A DNA stretch of 64,000 nucleotides, taken from positions 42,915,135 through 42,979,134 of the forward strand of contig CM051517.1 in NCBI GenBank assembly GCA_028015205.1, written 5' to 3'. Positions 1 through 13,369 of this stretch are shown one piece after another. The notes below the pieces were generated by a model that searched no databases, was not told the DNA's origin, and saw nothing but the letters and a program-made list of their open reading frames with translations. The DNA is from Mytilisepta virgata (taxonomy: Eukaryota; Mollusca; Bivalvia; Mytilida; Mytilidae). A program made the translations under genes and the position numbers. Each line of letters begins with the position of its first letter. Position 1 is the stretch's first letter.

Positions 1-346
1 GTGTCCAGAAAAACTGATGTAACAATAAGAAAACATAACATCAAAGTATACTGTGCTCAGTGGAAATCTTCTTTGTCATCATTTTCAAATATTGCTAATG
101 TTTCAGTTTCACACTCATCGTGATATTCATCAATTGTGCATTTCACAACTTGAATTTATATTGGACTGTAATAATATAACTCAAACAAGACGATGTGAAT
201 ATTGAGGAAGTATATACGTAGAACAGGTTATCTAAAAATATATCAGATGAAGTTAAAAAATACTATTTGAAATGTTACAGGTGATAAAAGGAATATTAAT
301 TTGTTCTCCCATTCATATTTTGAGAATTTGAAATTTTTACTTTCAG

Positions 347-429
347 CCTGAAATACCTACGAGGGACTTCCACAAGGGTCCTAGTGAAGAAGATTTTGAT
401 TCAACTAGTGCTGAATTCTTGCCAATTAA
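347..429 (+). CDS. unknown gene, exon a
   Basis: Twenty-seven codons plus two bases. The peptide starts PEIPTRDFHKGPSEEDFDST and is acidic. The donor is AA|GTAAGA. Confidence 0.65.
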
Positions 430-3400
430 GTAAGATATCTTGAGAAAATATTTATTTTCACAACAGGGAAGAACTGTAGAAGTATATAGAAAAGTTTTTT
501 TATGCCCCGCCACGAATGTGGCTGGGGCATATAGATTTACCCTTGTCCGTTCATACGTCCCGTACACGCCATGTGAAGGTGAGACACACAGTAGGAAAAG
601 GTGCTTAGTCTGTGATCATTATTTCTATTTAAATGGCAAAAAAAAAGGTACAAATGTATACTGTAAATGCATACATGTACACCAGGACCTGTTTATCATG
701 AACATGCCACATGAAGGCCAGACACACAGTAGGTATTCAGTCTGTGATTATTTTTTTAATTATACCCCTGCAAACATAGTTTGGGGGGTATATAGGAATC
801 AGCCTGTCTGTCTGTCCAGGATTTTTTTGTACCTGCAGTTTCTCAAACATGCCTTATCAAAGGTTAATTACACTTTGCATACTGTTAGATCCTAGTACGT
901 AGATGTGCACATGCAAAGTATGTCCTGGTCCAATACTTTTTCCCATAATTTTATACCCTTTTGTTCTCTCAGTTATACCCAGTTGGACTTAGAAATTGTG
1001 AGACAATTCACCATGATAAGGATGTCCATTAAATTAACAGCAGCAAGGGGTATAGTTAGTGAGGTCCCCTCACAGTTCTAGTTTAAATTACAAACTAACA
1101 TACTGCACAGGAACTTGAAAGAAAAGCTCTATCTGTGTGTGTTGACTGTTTGCAGACATTTATTGATAAGATTTCAAGTTTTTGTGCATACTGTAAATGT
1201 TCATTGTACAGACCAGGACCTATTATTAATTTAATAATCCAGATAATCATGACGTTTCAAGGGTATTTCATTAGTTTTTACCTTTGGGTCCCTAATCAAT
1301 GGAAAAGACGTCAGAGTAAAAATTTTGAAAGACGGACTAATATTATTTGCACTAAAGTATTATGTACCATGTGTATTGTGTATACGCCATGTTGTTATTT
1401 TTGGAAACATTTTGAGCTGTAAATGACAGTAACACATTAAAATGTTAAAAGATGTACACTGACTGAATCATGCGTTTCCAATGACGGTGATCAAATAAAA
1501 AAGGGAATTTCATATGTTTAAACCTATTGTACCTACTATTAATGCCGTGTAAACAGTATTTTCATCCCATGTACGAAAAGGAAACAACACTTGAGCAGGT
1601 GCGAGCAAATAATACTCTTCCCAATGAAGGGCATTTTTTTAGAATATTTTCACGCAAAACTCGGTTTTCTAAAAAAAGGAATTCTTCTGAGGGCCAACTT
1701 GGGAACTACTGAATGTCGCTATTATATGTTATATCTCAAACATTTCCAACATTTTATGGTTTCAGAGTTTTTACCGCTCAATGAAAACAGCCTCTTCATT
1801 TGGTATTTATGATAACTTATAGCTTTATTGAATATTGGAATTACATAGCAATCTTCAAAGTAACCTTAACATTCTTTTCATGTATAATATTAACAATTAC
1901 TTCTTTTTGTATTTTTATAGAGAAGACTCTGAATTATCATTTGGACCTCCCAAAGCAACTCCCAAATCTGGAACTACTAAAAAGTCTGACAGGTAGGTTC
2001 ATATTAATATAACTATGAATTGAAGGGGGAAAGGAACTCATATTTCACTGTTATATCTCTGATCTATAAATGACATTAAATTAATAGCAAAATTGTGTCC
2101 CACATCATATTATGATTTCTGGATGAAAAACACCATAAAATGGTCTTTATTATCAAAATTTTGTACATTTTTAAACAGCTAAATTTCCTAGAAAGATATT
2201 TTCCTTGTCATTATATTTGACTGAGCACATTTGAATACTTGTGGTACTTTATATACAACAGATAAAAAGTTTATAAAATTTACACAGGTTATATGAATGT
2301 ACACTTGGGTAGGTTACAGGTACATGTACTGTGAATTAGGTAAGCAACTGCTTTATTTTCTGTTATTGTTATAATGTTTTTTTTTTTTAATGTATGTTTG
2401 TTTTTCGTCTAGTTTAAGTTTATTTACAGTTGATTTGCCATATCAATGAACTGTTTTTAAGCTCACCTGACCCAAAGGGTCATGTGAGGTATTGTCATCA
2501 CTTTGCGTCCGTCGTCGTAATCATTGTCGTCTGTAAGCATTTCACATTTTAATCTTCTTCCCTGAAACCACTTGGCCAATTGGAACAAAACTTGGCAGGA
2601 ATGTTCATTGTGTGGTACTTTACAAAGTTTGAGTTTTTGGTGCTGATGGGAAATTCAACATGGCTGCCAGGGACAATAATACATTCTGATTGGCTGAAAT
2701 TTCAAAAGTCTTCTTCTGAGAAACCACTTGGCAGATTGAATTGTGATATTGTGGGAATGTTCCTTAGATGGTCCTCTACTAAGTTTGAGTTTTTGGTGCA
2801 GATCCGAAATCCAAGGTGGCTGCCACCGTGGAACATAGTTTAACAGAAAATCTTATGGGAAACACATACAAATAGCTTCTTCTCTAAAACTGTCTCAAAC
2901 AAACATACCAAATCATACACAAATGATCCTATGGTGGTCCTCTACTAATTTTGAGTTTTTGGTGCTGATCTGAAATCCAAGATGGCCACCACCATGGACC
3001 ATAGTTTAACATAGAACCCTATGGGATGTACAAACAGCTTGTTCTCAGAAACAGTCTCACACATTTAAACAAAATCATGCATGAATGTTACTAGGGTGGT
3101 CCTTTACAAATCTTGAGTTTTTGGTGCTGATCCGAAATCCAAGATGGTCACCGTGGAACACTGTTTAACGTAGAACCCTATGGGAAATACATACAAACAG
3201 CTTCTTCTCAGAAACCGTCTGAAATATTTAAACCAAGTCATGCAGGAATGTTACTAGGATGGTCCTCTACTAATTTTGGTTTTGACTTTTTGGTGCCAAT
3301 CTGAAATCCAAGATGGCCACCACCAGAGAACATAGTTTAACATAGAACTATATGGGAAATACATACAAACAGATTTTTCTTGGAAGCCATTCCACAGATC

Positions 3401-5636
3401 GAGACCAAATTGTACACAAATAACATTAGTATTATCTTCTAATTTTGAGTTTTTTGTGCTGATCTGAAATTCAAGATGGCCACCACCACAGAATATTCTT
3501 TAACATTGGACCATATGGGGAAAATGTTTTAAAATTCTTCCTTCTCTGAACCACTGAAGCATTTAAAAATAAAATTTGCTGGAAACCTCATTTAAGAGTC
3601 TTCTACAAAATTTGTTTTTGATATATCAGGTGAGAGATATAGGCTCTTGAGAGCCGCTGGCTTACATCAGTACTTATGATTTATATTCTTATATTACAAA
3701 TTGAATAACATTTGGAGGTTGACTGCTTTTTTAGTTCACCTGGCCTATATATAGGCCATGTGAGCTTATGTCAATACTTTGTGTCTGTCATCCGTAAATT
3801 TTTAACATTTTGATATACTCCTCTAAAACTACTTTGTGGATTGTAACCAAACTTGGTAGGAATGATGTAGGAAGGACCTCTACAGATGATCCGCCATTGG
3901 TTTCGGTTGGATGAACAACATGGCCGCCAGAGGCCATCTTTGATTTTTATTTGCCAATTTTCAAAAATCTTCTATTAAACTACACTATGAAATGTTTTGA
4001 AACTTTGATCAGAAATTAATGGACAGATTGTAACCAGTTGGCAGGAATGATGTATGGAAGGACTTCTATGAAAGTTTTACCTTTGGTTCCGGGTAGATGA
4101 ACAAACATGACTGCCAGATTTTTATTGGCCAATAAACTACATTATGGAATGTTTTGAAGTTTGCAGAATTGATTACAGCAATACTCTCTACAAATGATCC
4201 GCTTTCGGTTGAGATTTTTCTGCTCAACTGATGGCTGCGGCTGTTCAGTTTCCATTGAAACCATATGGGAAAAGATTTTTTGTCAATTGCTCAGGAACTA
4301 ATGGGCAGATTGTAACCAAAGTTGGCAGGAATGATGTATAGAAGGACCTCTATGAAATTTCTACCTTTGGTTCCGGATGGATGATCAACAAGGTCGCCAG
4401 AGGCCATCTTTGATGAGATTGGCCAATTTTCAAAAATCTTCTCCTCTGAAACTACATCATGAAATCTTTTGAAACTTTGAAAGATTGATGACAACAATAG
4501 CCTCTACTTTTGGTTGAGATTCATCTGCTCAACTGGCAGCTGCAACTGTTCAAAGTTTCCATTGAATCCAAATTTGTCATTTGCTCAGGAACTTGTGGGC
4601 AGATTGTAACCAAAGTTGGCAGAAATTTTTTATTGAAGGACCTCTATTAAAGGTCCACCTTTGGTTCTGGATGGATTAATTACATGGCCGCCAGTAGCCA
4701 GCTTTGATTTGACTTGTCCTCTGAAACTACATTGTGGAATATTTTGAAACTTCGCAGTATTGATGGCAGTAATACCCTCTACAAATGATCAACTTTTGGT
4801 TGAGATTCATCTACTCAACCGACGGCTGTGGCTGTTCATTTTCCATTGATTCCATTTGGGAAAGACTATTTTGTTATTTATTCAGGAACTAATGGGCAGA
4901 TTGTAACCAAAGTTAGCAGGATGATGTATGGAAGGACCTCTACCAATTCTTCTACCTTTGGTTCCAGTTCGATGAACAACATGACATCAAGAGGCCATCT
5001 TTGATTTTGATTGGCCAATTTTCAAAAATCTTCTTCTCTGAAACTACATTTTGAAACTTTGCAGGATTGATTACAACAATACACTGTACAAATGATCCAC
5101 TTTTGGTTGAGATTCATCTGATCAACGGAAGACTGCGGCTGTTCAAAGTTCCCATGGCAACCATATGAGAAAGAACTTTTTTGGTCATTTGCTCAGGAAC
5201 TAATGGGCAGACTGTAACAAAATTGGCAGGAATCTCACATGGATAGACAGATGCCAATGATCCACCTTTTTTTAGCTCAAAGGTCAACTATCAAGGTTAC
5301 TTTGACATTTTGCATATTTCTTTAACAGCCTTGTGGAGGATACAAAGAGCTTACATTTTCAAATTGCCTAATAAAAGCCTCTAGTTTTTCACTCCATAAT
5401 AATAATGCCCAGATTTAGTTATCCATAAAGACTGAGACACTAACAGTAAAGATAATATTACTGGCAAAAAAGTTTTATTTATAACTTAATTATGATATTA
5501 TATTTCTTTGTTAAATACCAGCATTTAGATACAATATGTTTAATGTTTCTATTTCAGGTCCCCTAAGTATCAGACACCAAGTCGTTCATCTAGATCACAT
5601 GTTCGTCCAAAAGCTTTTGAGCCACATGGAAGATGA
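347..5636 (+). CDS. 3' end of an unrecognised gene (last three coding exons)
   Basis: Three exons join in phase with consensus splice sites: 347-429 (AG before, GTAAGA after), 1921-1992 (AG before, GTAGGT after) and 5558-5636 (TTTCAG before), ending in TGA at 5634-5636. Together they encode 77 C-terminal residues. The first part is acidic and Ser-rich (PSEEDFDSTSAEF). The second contains FGPPKATPKSGTTKKSD. The end is basic (TPSRSSRSHVRPKAF..HGR). This looks like a disordered tail; no domain, signal peptide or membrane segment is visible. I do not recognise the family, and the body of the gene lies left of the window. The open frames and consistent phases make the exons fairly secure, while the function is unknown. 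Confidence 0.7.
490..640 (-). repeat. GCCCC-hairpin structured repeat, partial
   Basis: Minus-orientation end of the family also seen at 29421-29795 and 40100-40435. The hairpin at 501-531 has arms TATGCCCC and GGGGCATA with an inner GCCAC/GTGGC stem. On the minus strand it is followed by TAAAAAAAC. The 5' part of this copy is not clear. Confidence 0.6.
755..890 (-). repeat. ATACCCC-hairpin structured repeat, partial
   Basis: Minus-orientation end of the family at 31640-32090. The hairpin at 762-791 has arms ATACCCC and GGGGTAT with an inner CAAAC/GTTTG stem, next to GACAGACAGACAGG-type repeats on the minus strand. The rest of the intron to 1920 shows no exon or clear repeat. Confidence 0.55.
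1921..1992 (+). CDS. unknown gene, exon b
   Basis: Twenty-three full codons with split codons at both ends. The peptide includes EDSELSFGPPKATPKSGTTK. The acceptor follows a T-rich tract and the donor is AG|GTAGGT. Confidence 0.65.
2455..3665 (-). repeat. GCTCAC-family structured repeat (copy R1)
   Basis: The element lies on the minus strand. Its 3' hairpin is at 2461-2488 (TGACCC/GGGTCA inner arms) and its 5' hairpin is GGCTCTCAAGAGCC at 3642-3655. The body has about five units of roughly 167 bp, each with a GGCCATCTTGG-like motif and a GTTTAACATAG segment. It occupies the last intron of the unknown gene. Confidence 0.8.
3731..5285 (-). repeat. GCTCAC-family structured repeat (copy R2, variant body)
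   Basis: The 3' hairpin at 3734-3765 has unusually long inner arms (TGGCCTATA/TATAGGCCA). The body is built of units of roughly 300 bp, each with an AACTAATGGGCAGATTGTAAC-like segment and a GCCGCCAGAGGCCATC motif. The 5' end is eroded. Confidence 0.75.
5558..5636 (+). CDS. unknown gene, last exon with stop
   Basis: The first base completes an Arg codon split with the previous exon. Then follow 25 codons (SPKYQTPSRSSRSHVRPKAF and five more) and TGA. Six Arg and three Lys make the tail strongly basic. No canonical AATAAA was seen close behind; 5637-6288 is AT-rich 3' UTR or intergenic sequence. Confidence 0.65.
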
Positions 5637-6287
5637 TGTTATTAACAGTCAGTATCTGAAAACTGACTATCTGTGATATTATGAACACTTATGCCATAGT
5701 TCTCATTATTAATATATACTCCATAAAGCTTTACCATGACAAGGTTTTAGTAAAATTGTAATCTATTGTTTCTTGGTTTTTTTATTGAAAATTAAGGAAT
5801 ACACAGTCGATCAAATTACACACAAATACGTAGTATGGAATATTACTACTGTTAATAGAATACCTGGATTGCGAAAAAAGAAAAAAATATTCACATTCAT
5901 AATTGCACTAAAAACATCTGTATATCTGAAAACATGATTAAATTTGTTGAAAGAAAGCAAAATTTGTTGGTGAAAATGCAGCTGATCTTTTATAAAGAAA
6001 AGTAAAACTTTTGCAATGTTTTGCATAGAAAATATATCAACTGATTACAAATCCAGCAAGACAAAGCTTTGAAGGAATTCAGAATTTTTGTTAAAAGAAA
6101 TATTTTGGTTAATTAGGTATCCTTAGAAGATTGAGATCCCAACTCATATTGCTTTGGACTTTTTACTTTCAAATTTACAATAGAATGTACTATTGGACCA
6201 GAACACAAATTCGATGGAACTTAGCTTGAAGATACAGATTTCCTATTATGGTCATTTTATTTTGAAGTTTTTGCCTTCAATACGTTT

Positions 6288-6880
6288 TTTTGTCTCGCCT
6301 TGACGGAGTCAAAAGGCGAGACATAGGTATGCTGTTTCCGGCGTCGGCGGCGGCGGCGGCGATGGCGTCAACAATGTATTAGTTTGTGATTAGCTCAGTT
6401 TTATGGGGATCCACTAGTGGTAGGTCAATGATAATTGGTATGCAGATGTATTACCATTGCCACATCTCATTGCCATGGAGATTATTTGGCTCCGCCCCCT
6501 CAGTCATGGTCTATTGACTTTGAATGGTTTGCTTACTTTACATGTATTAGTTTGTGATTAGGTCAGTTTATGGGGATCCACTAGTGGTAGGTCAATGATA
6601 ATTGGTATGCAGATGTATTACCATTGCTACATCTCATTGCCATGGAGATTATTTGGCTCCACCCCCTCAGTCATGGTCTATTGACTTTGAATGGTTTGCT
6701 TACTTTACATGTATTAGTTTGTGATTAGGTCAGTTTATGGGGGTCCACTAGTGGTAGGTCCATGATAATTGGTATGCAGATGTATTATCATTGCCACATC
6801 TCATTACCATGGAGATTATTTGGCTCCATCCCCTCAGTCATGGTCTATTGACTTTGAATGGTTTGCTTACTTTACATATA
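6288..6880 (-). repeat. TCTCGCC-hairpin structured repeat with 3 tandem units
   Basis: On the minus strand the element ends in the hairpin 6292-6322 (GTCTCGCCTT/AAGGCGAGAC with an inner GAC/GTC) followed by an A-run. The body holds three near-identical tandem units beginning at about 6375, 6543 and 6710, a period of 167-168 bp. A (GGC)n stretch lies near 6345. Confidence 0.8.
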
Positions 6881-6926
6881 TTATGAGTCTGGTGAAGAGG
6901 AACCTTGAGGGATCCTGTACTGGAAA

Positions 6927-6961
6927 TCAACTATAAGTAACTATAAGTAACTATAAGTAAA
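6927..6961. repeat. short tandem repeat CTATAAGTAA
   Basis: Three consecutive copies of a 10-11 base unit (CTATAAGTAA). Confidence 0.8.
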
Positions 6962-7004
6962 CAAACAAAATTATATTTTATTGGACACAAAGCCAAGCAA
7001 AAAG

Positions 7005-7400
7005 GTTTTTGTCTCGCCATGATGAGGTTGGGTTGAAAAGCTACACATAGGTATGCTAATTCGTGCATATTCATTGACTGAATATTTGCATAACTTACAT
7101 GTTAAAGTATTGCTATCAGTGGCGGATCCAGAACTTTTTGTAAAGGGGGGGGGGGGGGGGTGCTGACTGACCTAAGGGGGGCCCACTCCAGTCACGCATC
7201 AGTGATTCCCTATATAATCAACCAAATTTTTCCCACAAAATTTTTGTTTTTAGGTTTGGGAACGACTTATAATAGGTCAATGGTATTTGGTATCCAGTTG
7301 TATTAGCATTCACACATCTCATTTAAATGGAGATTGTTTAACCATGTAACTCAGTCATGGTTCATTGACTTTGAATATTTGCATAACTTGTGTAAGCTGT
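7005..7400 (-). repeat. eroded TCTCGCC-family repeat
   Basis: Starts on the plus strand with TTTTTGTCTCGCC, like 6288. A diverged body unit at about 7265-7390 shares the ATCTCATT..ATGGAGATT and CAGTCATGG..TTGACTTTGAAT segments with the 168-bp units. A homopolymer of about 17 G lies near 7145. Confidence 0.65.
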
Positions 7401-10326
7401 TAAGGTATTGCTATTATGATTTCAACATTTGCATAATCAAAATTACAAAAAGGCAAGACATATCTCTGTGATAACAGTTTATTTCCTTAGTAATTATATT
7501 TATCAACATATATACAGAGATAAGACTAGTGAAACAAATATCAGTAATGTAGAATTAGTCAAATATTTACAGCATTATCAGTATTTATATCTGAGGAAGT
7601 ATACAAGTATTATAAAATATATGTTAGAGCAGAATCCCAGTAACTTATATAAATAATAATTTCAACATGGTACTGCAGTTTTAGCCTCTTACTTCATTTT
7701 TGTTTTTTTTGGGGTTTTTTCTAAAATGTAAGAATACATCTTTGAACAGTGGAAGAAATAATAATTTAAATAGGGTTTTGCCTCGATCTATTTAAAACAG
7801 ATGTAGCTTGTCGTCAACACTTCTGAAATATATGGAATCCATCTTCAATTCCATTATAACAGTTCACACTTTACATGCACAAAAGTGGTTATATTTATAA
7901 TAATGAGAATATATTTTACCTGTGATGTTATTTTTATTTACTTTTGTTTGTATTTTATTTATTTTATTTACAAAAATTCCGTCCAGATATATTGATTATT
8001 GGTTTAGTGAAATTTTAAGATTTCAGTCATTTCATAAGTTGGCAGAAATGCTCACTCATTTAATGATATCTTAGTGCATTTAACTTTGCATTTATATTTT
8101 ACATTTTTTCAGTTTGTTTTCTTTTTATGTTGTTTAAAACTTTTTCTCTGTCTTGGATTTTTTCCATTCTTTTTGTTTTTGTAGATTAGAATTGGTTAAA
8201 CAAGTCCCCAAAAAAAGTAATCCTTCACCATAATTTATGCAGTGTTTCAGCTAGACCAAAATAGAGAGCAGTGCCCCTCTGTTCTTTCTATGTACTGTCA
8301 GTCTTTTTAATTATTACATAAAAGTACAATAAGATATGTTTTGTAATGAAAATAATGAGACCAAATTACTTTAAATTCTTTAAAGGAGCAAAAAAGGGGA
8401 GATAAATACTTGTATTATTGGTATTTATGAGTAAACATCATTTATTTTCCTTTTTTTAAGACATGTATGTGTTTAAGTGCCCCTTATCCAAAAAATATAC
8501 TTAAAGACATAGCTGGACAACCGTGATAACATTGTTTATATACATTTTAGAGTACATGTATTTTATATGTTTTACATCAGACTTTCAAGTCTGTCCATAT
8601 ATCAAGATGTTCCCATTTGAAAACATTTTTTTCACTCTCATTTCTAAATACACGTAATCTATAGTATACGGTAAACTTTTGTCTTAAGGATGATATTTTA
8701 TGCACATAAATCATGAGAAATATCACATTGAAATAGATCTTGCATTTAAAATTGCACTTGAAAAATCAAGTAAAAATTTAGGAAAGAATAATTGGTTTAA
8801 TATCTTAGTGCATAATGTGTTCATTTTTTTTTCTTCTTTGTCTCTTTTTTCTGTTGGATTCTTGATATATACTCTGTACTTGTAAGAATTATAAAAAAAA
8901 TAATGAACAAAACTATTGGATTAAATGAAGAGAATTTATAGATATGTTTCTTACCATACATTCGAAGTTTGTTTATATACAATCTTATTATGTATAATCA
9001 AAATTATATTAAAAGTATTCAATTTTGTTTGTTTGTTTTTTTTTTTGATATTCAGCCACAATTAGACAAAGAACCTTTGTGAGCATACTGACATACATCA
9101 TGCCCCCACATTGTCTCTGGGCAAAAATCTCGCCTCCCATGAAAAATGTACTCTATCAAATGCTTATCTTCACATCTTAATCTTTATTTGAATGGCAGCA
9201 TATTGGGAATGTGGAACAGGGATTACTCGAGCTTCACATAATGTGTCTTTTAGTGTATATATATGGTCAATACAGTAGTCTGAGATATGAATTGGTGAGT
9301 GAACAACTTGACAGAATCTTGTAGCCAATTGCTTTTAATAAGTAAACATTATATCCTATGCAACTTGGCAACATGGGGTATAATAAGAATGGATAAATTC
9401 TTGACACAAAATTCATAAATGTAGTTAATGATGTTTGCTGCTTATTTTTAAAATAACAATCTTTTCATAACACAGGTAAGTATTGATAGTGGATTAATAA
9501 AGGAACTAAATAATAAAAAAAAATTTTAGGTCCGTGTGATTGTTTTCGAGATATAAGCCATTGAAAATTTCGTGTAAAAAAAACTTTTATTTCTCAAAAA
9601 CCATTAAATAATAACAAGGATTTTATTAGATTTTTACAAATGGTTTATTATTCTGCATGCAAGATTTATGAAAAGAAAAATGGGTGTTGGCAGGAAAAAT
9701 AATTCAGTGCATTCAAATGGATAAATCCAGATTATTCTGAACATCTGACAAAAATTCAAAAACATGACCAGCGAACATAATTAACACAGGTTTAAGAGGA
9801 AGAATGCTTTTATTACTGTTCTTTTGTCATAAAGGTGAGACCTTCGACTGGAGAAAATTCGTGTCATTCACTACAAGTTCAAGACAACCTTTCTGCTGGT
9901 TTGAGTGAAATTCTTAACAAGTTGAACACGTTACATGTATATCTGTTAAAAGGGCATAGTTCGACTATAACATATAAAAGACAAAAGCCAAACAAATCTA
10001 AACACCAAATAAAAACAAAATAGAAAAGGTTAAAAGTTGGCCTTGTTCACAAGCAGGTAGAAATAAATATTGACTTTTTGAAAATCAGAGCAAGACTGAA
10101 TCCATTCATAAAAGTAAATAAGAAATTGGAAGGTATGTTTATGATGGCAAACAGTGAAAATATATTTTGAAAATTTCTTTAGAAGTTCAAGTTCAAAGGA
10201 AAAGTACCTTGATGAGGTAGATGGACTGCAAAATTAGGAAAATTATTATGTTCATACCCTATAGAAAACTTAATAAATTTTAACATTAATGCCTTAGGGT
10301 TGAAGTGTCCCCAGGCTGAATAACAT
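7401..10326. other. AT-rich intergenic stretch, no gene seen
   Basis: Low-complexity T- and A-runs and short reading frames without recognisable similarity. I see no splice-supported exon, RNA gene or clear repeat. Confidence 0.5.
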
Positions 10327-10700
10327 TTTTAGCTCACCTTGCCCAAAGGGCCATATGAGCTTTTGTCATCACTTGGCGGCAGTAGTCCGTCAGTCTTTTA
10401 CATTTTGATCTTCTCCTCTGAAACCCCTAAGCCAAATGAACTATGGAAGGACCTTTATAAAGTTTGCATATTTCGTTGTGGTCAGACAAGTAATATGGCC
10501 ACCATGATTAATTTTTATTTCCGATTGGACAAATTTTAAAAAAATCTCTGAAACGACATAGCTAAATGAACTGAAACTTTGTATGAAGCATCTATGGAAG
10601 GACCTCTATAAAGTTCGCATATTTCATCCCAGCGTACAGCTAATATAGCCGACATGATGAATTCTAATTCTCTTTCGCGTTCCTCTGTTGACTGTTTTTA
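10327..10700 (-). repeat. GCTCAC-family structured repeat (R3, partial)
   Basis: The 3' hairpin is at 10332-10360 (GCCC/GGGC inner arms, outer GCTCAC/ATGAGC), followed on the minus strand by TAAAAATG. Only two degenerate units remain (ATGGAAGGACCTCTATAAAG type). Confidence 0.65.
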
Positions 10701-13368
10701 AATGGCCATAAAGCTGTGACCAGGTAATTGGAAATTATTGCCAGCTGGGCAATTGATTCAATTCTTTATGGAATGTAAGTTTCCCTCAAAGTGGTCACCA
10801 AGGCTATCAACTGCATCTCTGATATATGTATCTTATAGATATACATATGTACATAAAAACCCATTTTGAATGTTGCACTCATTGTCAGGGCCTCATTAAA
10901 GGTTCAGGGTCACTAATTCCAAAAATAAAATTTTCGCAGGGCTCGAAACAAGTTCTTAAAAAAAATAGTGCTGCCAGTATCGGATAATATATGAACAAAT
11001 ACTTAAAATCTAGAGAATAATTAGCTTTAAGGCCAACGAAATATAGGGAAATGGCAAAATGACGTCAAGTTTAGACCATTTTATATGAATTACTAAATCA
11101 AAATAAATAGTGACCCTGAACCAATCTCTCAAGTATAAGGGCATGTCACAGAACTTGACCTTTTAAATGTCCTAGTTCCCTGGTAGTCACTTTTGTCTGA
11201 GTGCCTGACTATCGAGCTACTGACAAAGTGGTTTATTAGGCTTTTCCTTAAAATAAGCTGTGATTGGAACAGTCTCAAACATTTTGCACATCAACAGATC
11301 CTTCATAACTAAATTTATAAAACTGTTTATAAGGATAGATGAAAAACATCATATAGGTTTTTTCATATCATATCCCATATCAACTCCAGGACACCAATAT
11401 CACACCGATAACTTGCTTGAGGGGTGATATGGGTTTAAGTTTTTGATATGGGGCATGTATGAAAAAACTCACATCATATTCTCTTTATCATATATTGTTT
11501 ATTTTGATGCCAGTTGTACATTGAGATCATGTGATTCTTGAATGGTACGATATGGGGTTTCCCAGTGGGATGTAATGGATAACCATCTGGGATATGACAA
11601 GTTTACTACCTGTTTTGAATTCTGCGCATACTATTTTTGTCCAAGTTTTAGTCATTAGCATAGCTGCCAAAGGGTAGTTATGAGGTTATATTATATTGGA
11701 ATTGTTTAGTATAAGCATTGCTATGATCTACTTTTATTTCAGTGGCCTTGTTCCTTATCAGCAATAGGCAAAACAGTACATAATAATAACAAGTGAATTT
11801 TATTCACAAAAAAGTGTATCTTCCATGTAATGAACAAACATACAACACTTAACAGTATAAAACTATAACTTCAACAGAAAGCAAATTTTTTAGCACTAAT
11901 CTTATACAGGCCCCCAAAAATCCAAATAATTATATTCAACCCACCATTTGTGAGAATGTAAAATATTCAATAGTCCTGAATGTACTTTAAAATTTTTGTT
12001 TTATTATTTTTCTTGAAAATTTGATTTGATCAGTGTTTTGTATTAATAAATATACTAGCAGATTCATAGGGGATTCAGATTCTCATTCCGCATTAGAAAT
12101 ATATAATATATCAAGCAAACACATTTAGGAGTTTTGCATAATGTATGAAATTACATAAACCCCATTTGGACATCTGGATTTAGAAATATTTCTGGATTAT
12201 CTACCTTTAGCCCTATTTAGAATTTCATTATTCATTTCACGATTCAAGAATATAATTCTGAAATACAATTTCATAGCAGTTATTTCCCTTTATTGGTATG
12301 ACTACTGGTTCCTGACAATGCAGAGCAACAATACGTAGTAAACAAAAAAAAATCTGTTATTACTTAAATATACACACTTTTTAACTCTATATTTAGATTT
12401 TATTACACGTGTGAAAGCAAAAAAACTTTAAATATTCCTGAAATATATATTATCCAACTTGTATGCACAAATTGACAGGGATTAAAAAGGTGACCTGGAA
12501 AACTGTAGTCGTACATATAAAGGGTAACAACTCCCTTGAAATTATAGTATCTTATTTTTTCTCAACAATTATTAACTTCAGGCAATAACTGTTATCCCAT
12601 ACAACAACAAAAAAACAGGAAATTTCATTGTTTTTTTTTCACAGTATGATATAGTTTGTAATTAATTGCAAGATTTTTTTGTCTTTCCAGAAAACCAAGG
12701 AAAACACAAATTTAGTGTTCAAGGGCCTGTCAAGTACATTGTAAAAATAAAATATGGCAACTTCAGCACAACAGTATTCTGTTTTTTAACATATGAAGTT
12801 AAAAACAACCAGCTTTAACAATGTAGGAATTACTCAAATAAATATAAATGACACAACACAAAGGGAAATAAATAATCAATAGATAATAGATAATATATAA
12901 ATCAATGGTTCAAAAAAGGATCTACAGACATCATTAAATTCATTGAAAATACATGTTTTAAGTCCACAGCATGAGTTCAGAATTTTGTCAGCATCATGAA
13001 TTCAAACAATATCAGCAGCATGTATTCTCTATTTTCTGAAAGTGACATACTGATTTTTTAAAAGCGTACTCTAAATATGCACTCTGAAACCCCATCCCTC
13101 CCAGGGTGTATTTTGTAAACTCATGAAAACTGTTGACAAATTACGAACGACCCCTAAGAGGTTGTTAGAAAATACTACTGGGATCTAAATACCAACCAAG
13201 AGACAGTAAAATTAGTCTTTAGTCTAAGACAGGTATTCATTTCTAATTATATGAAAATCTTTTCTGTCAAGTTTAATTGTTTTGTATTTTTTGTAGGAGC
13301 AGATAATGTCTACAGAAATGCATCCATATTACCTTGCAAAATACCTGTATATTTAAATCCTTTTAGCA
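10701..13368. other. intergenic, no gene seen
   Basis: AT-rich sequence. The one structured feature is the inverted repeat listed at 11356-11469. Confidence 0.5.
11356..11469. repeat. nested inverted repeat with ATATGGG arms
   Basis: Outer arms at 11356-11383 and 11443-11469 are imperfect reverse complements (GTTTTTTCATA versus TATGAAAAAAC, and CCCATATCA versus TGATATGGG). An inner pair, ATATCACACC and GGGTGATAT, lies between them. Confidence 0.6.
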
Positions 13369-13369
13369 A

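Noticed and set aside
440..895. 151-codon plus-strand frame
   Set aside because: It spans the ends of two structured repeats and intron sequence directly after a supported splice donor.
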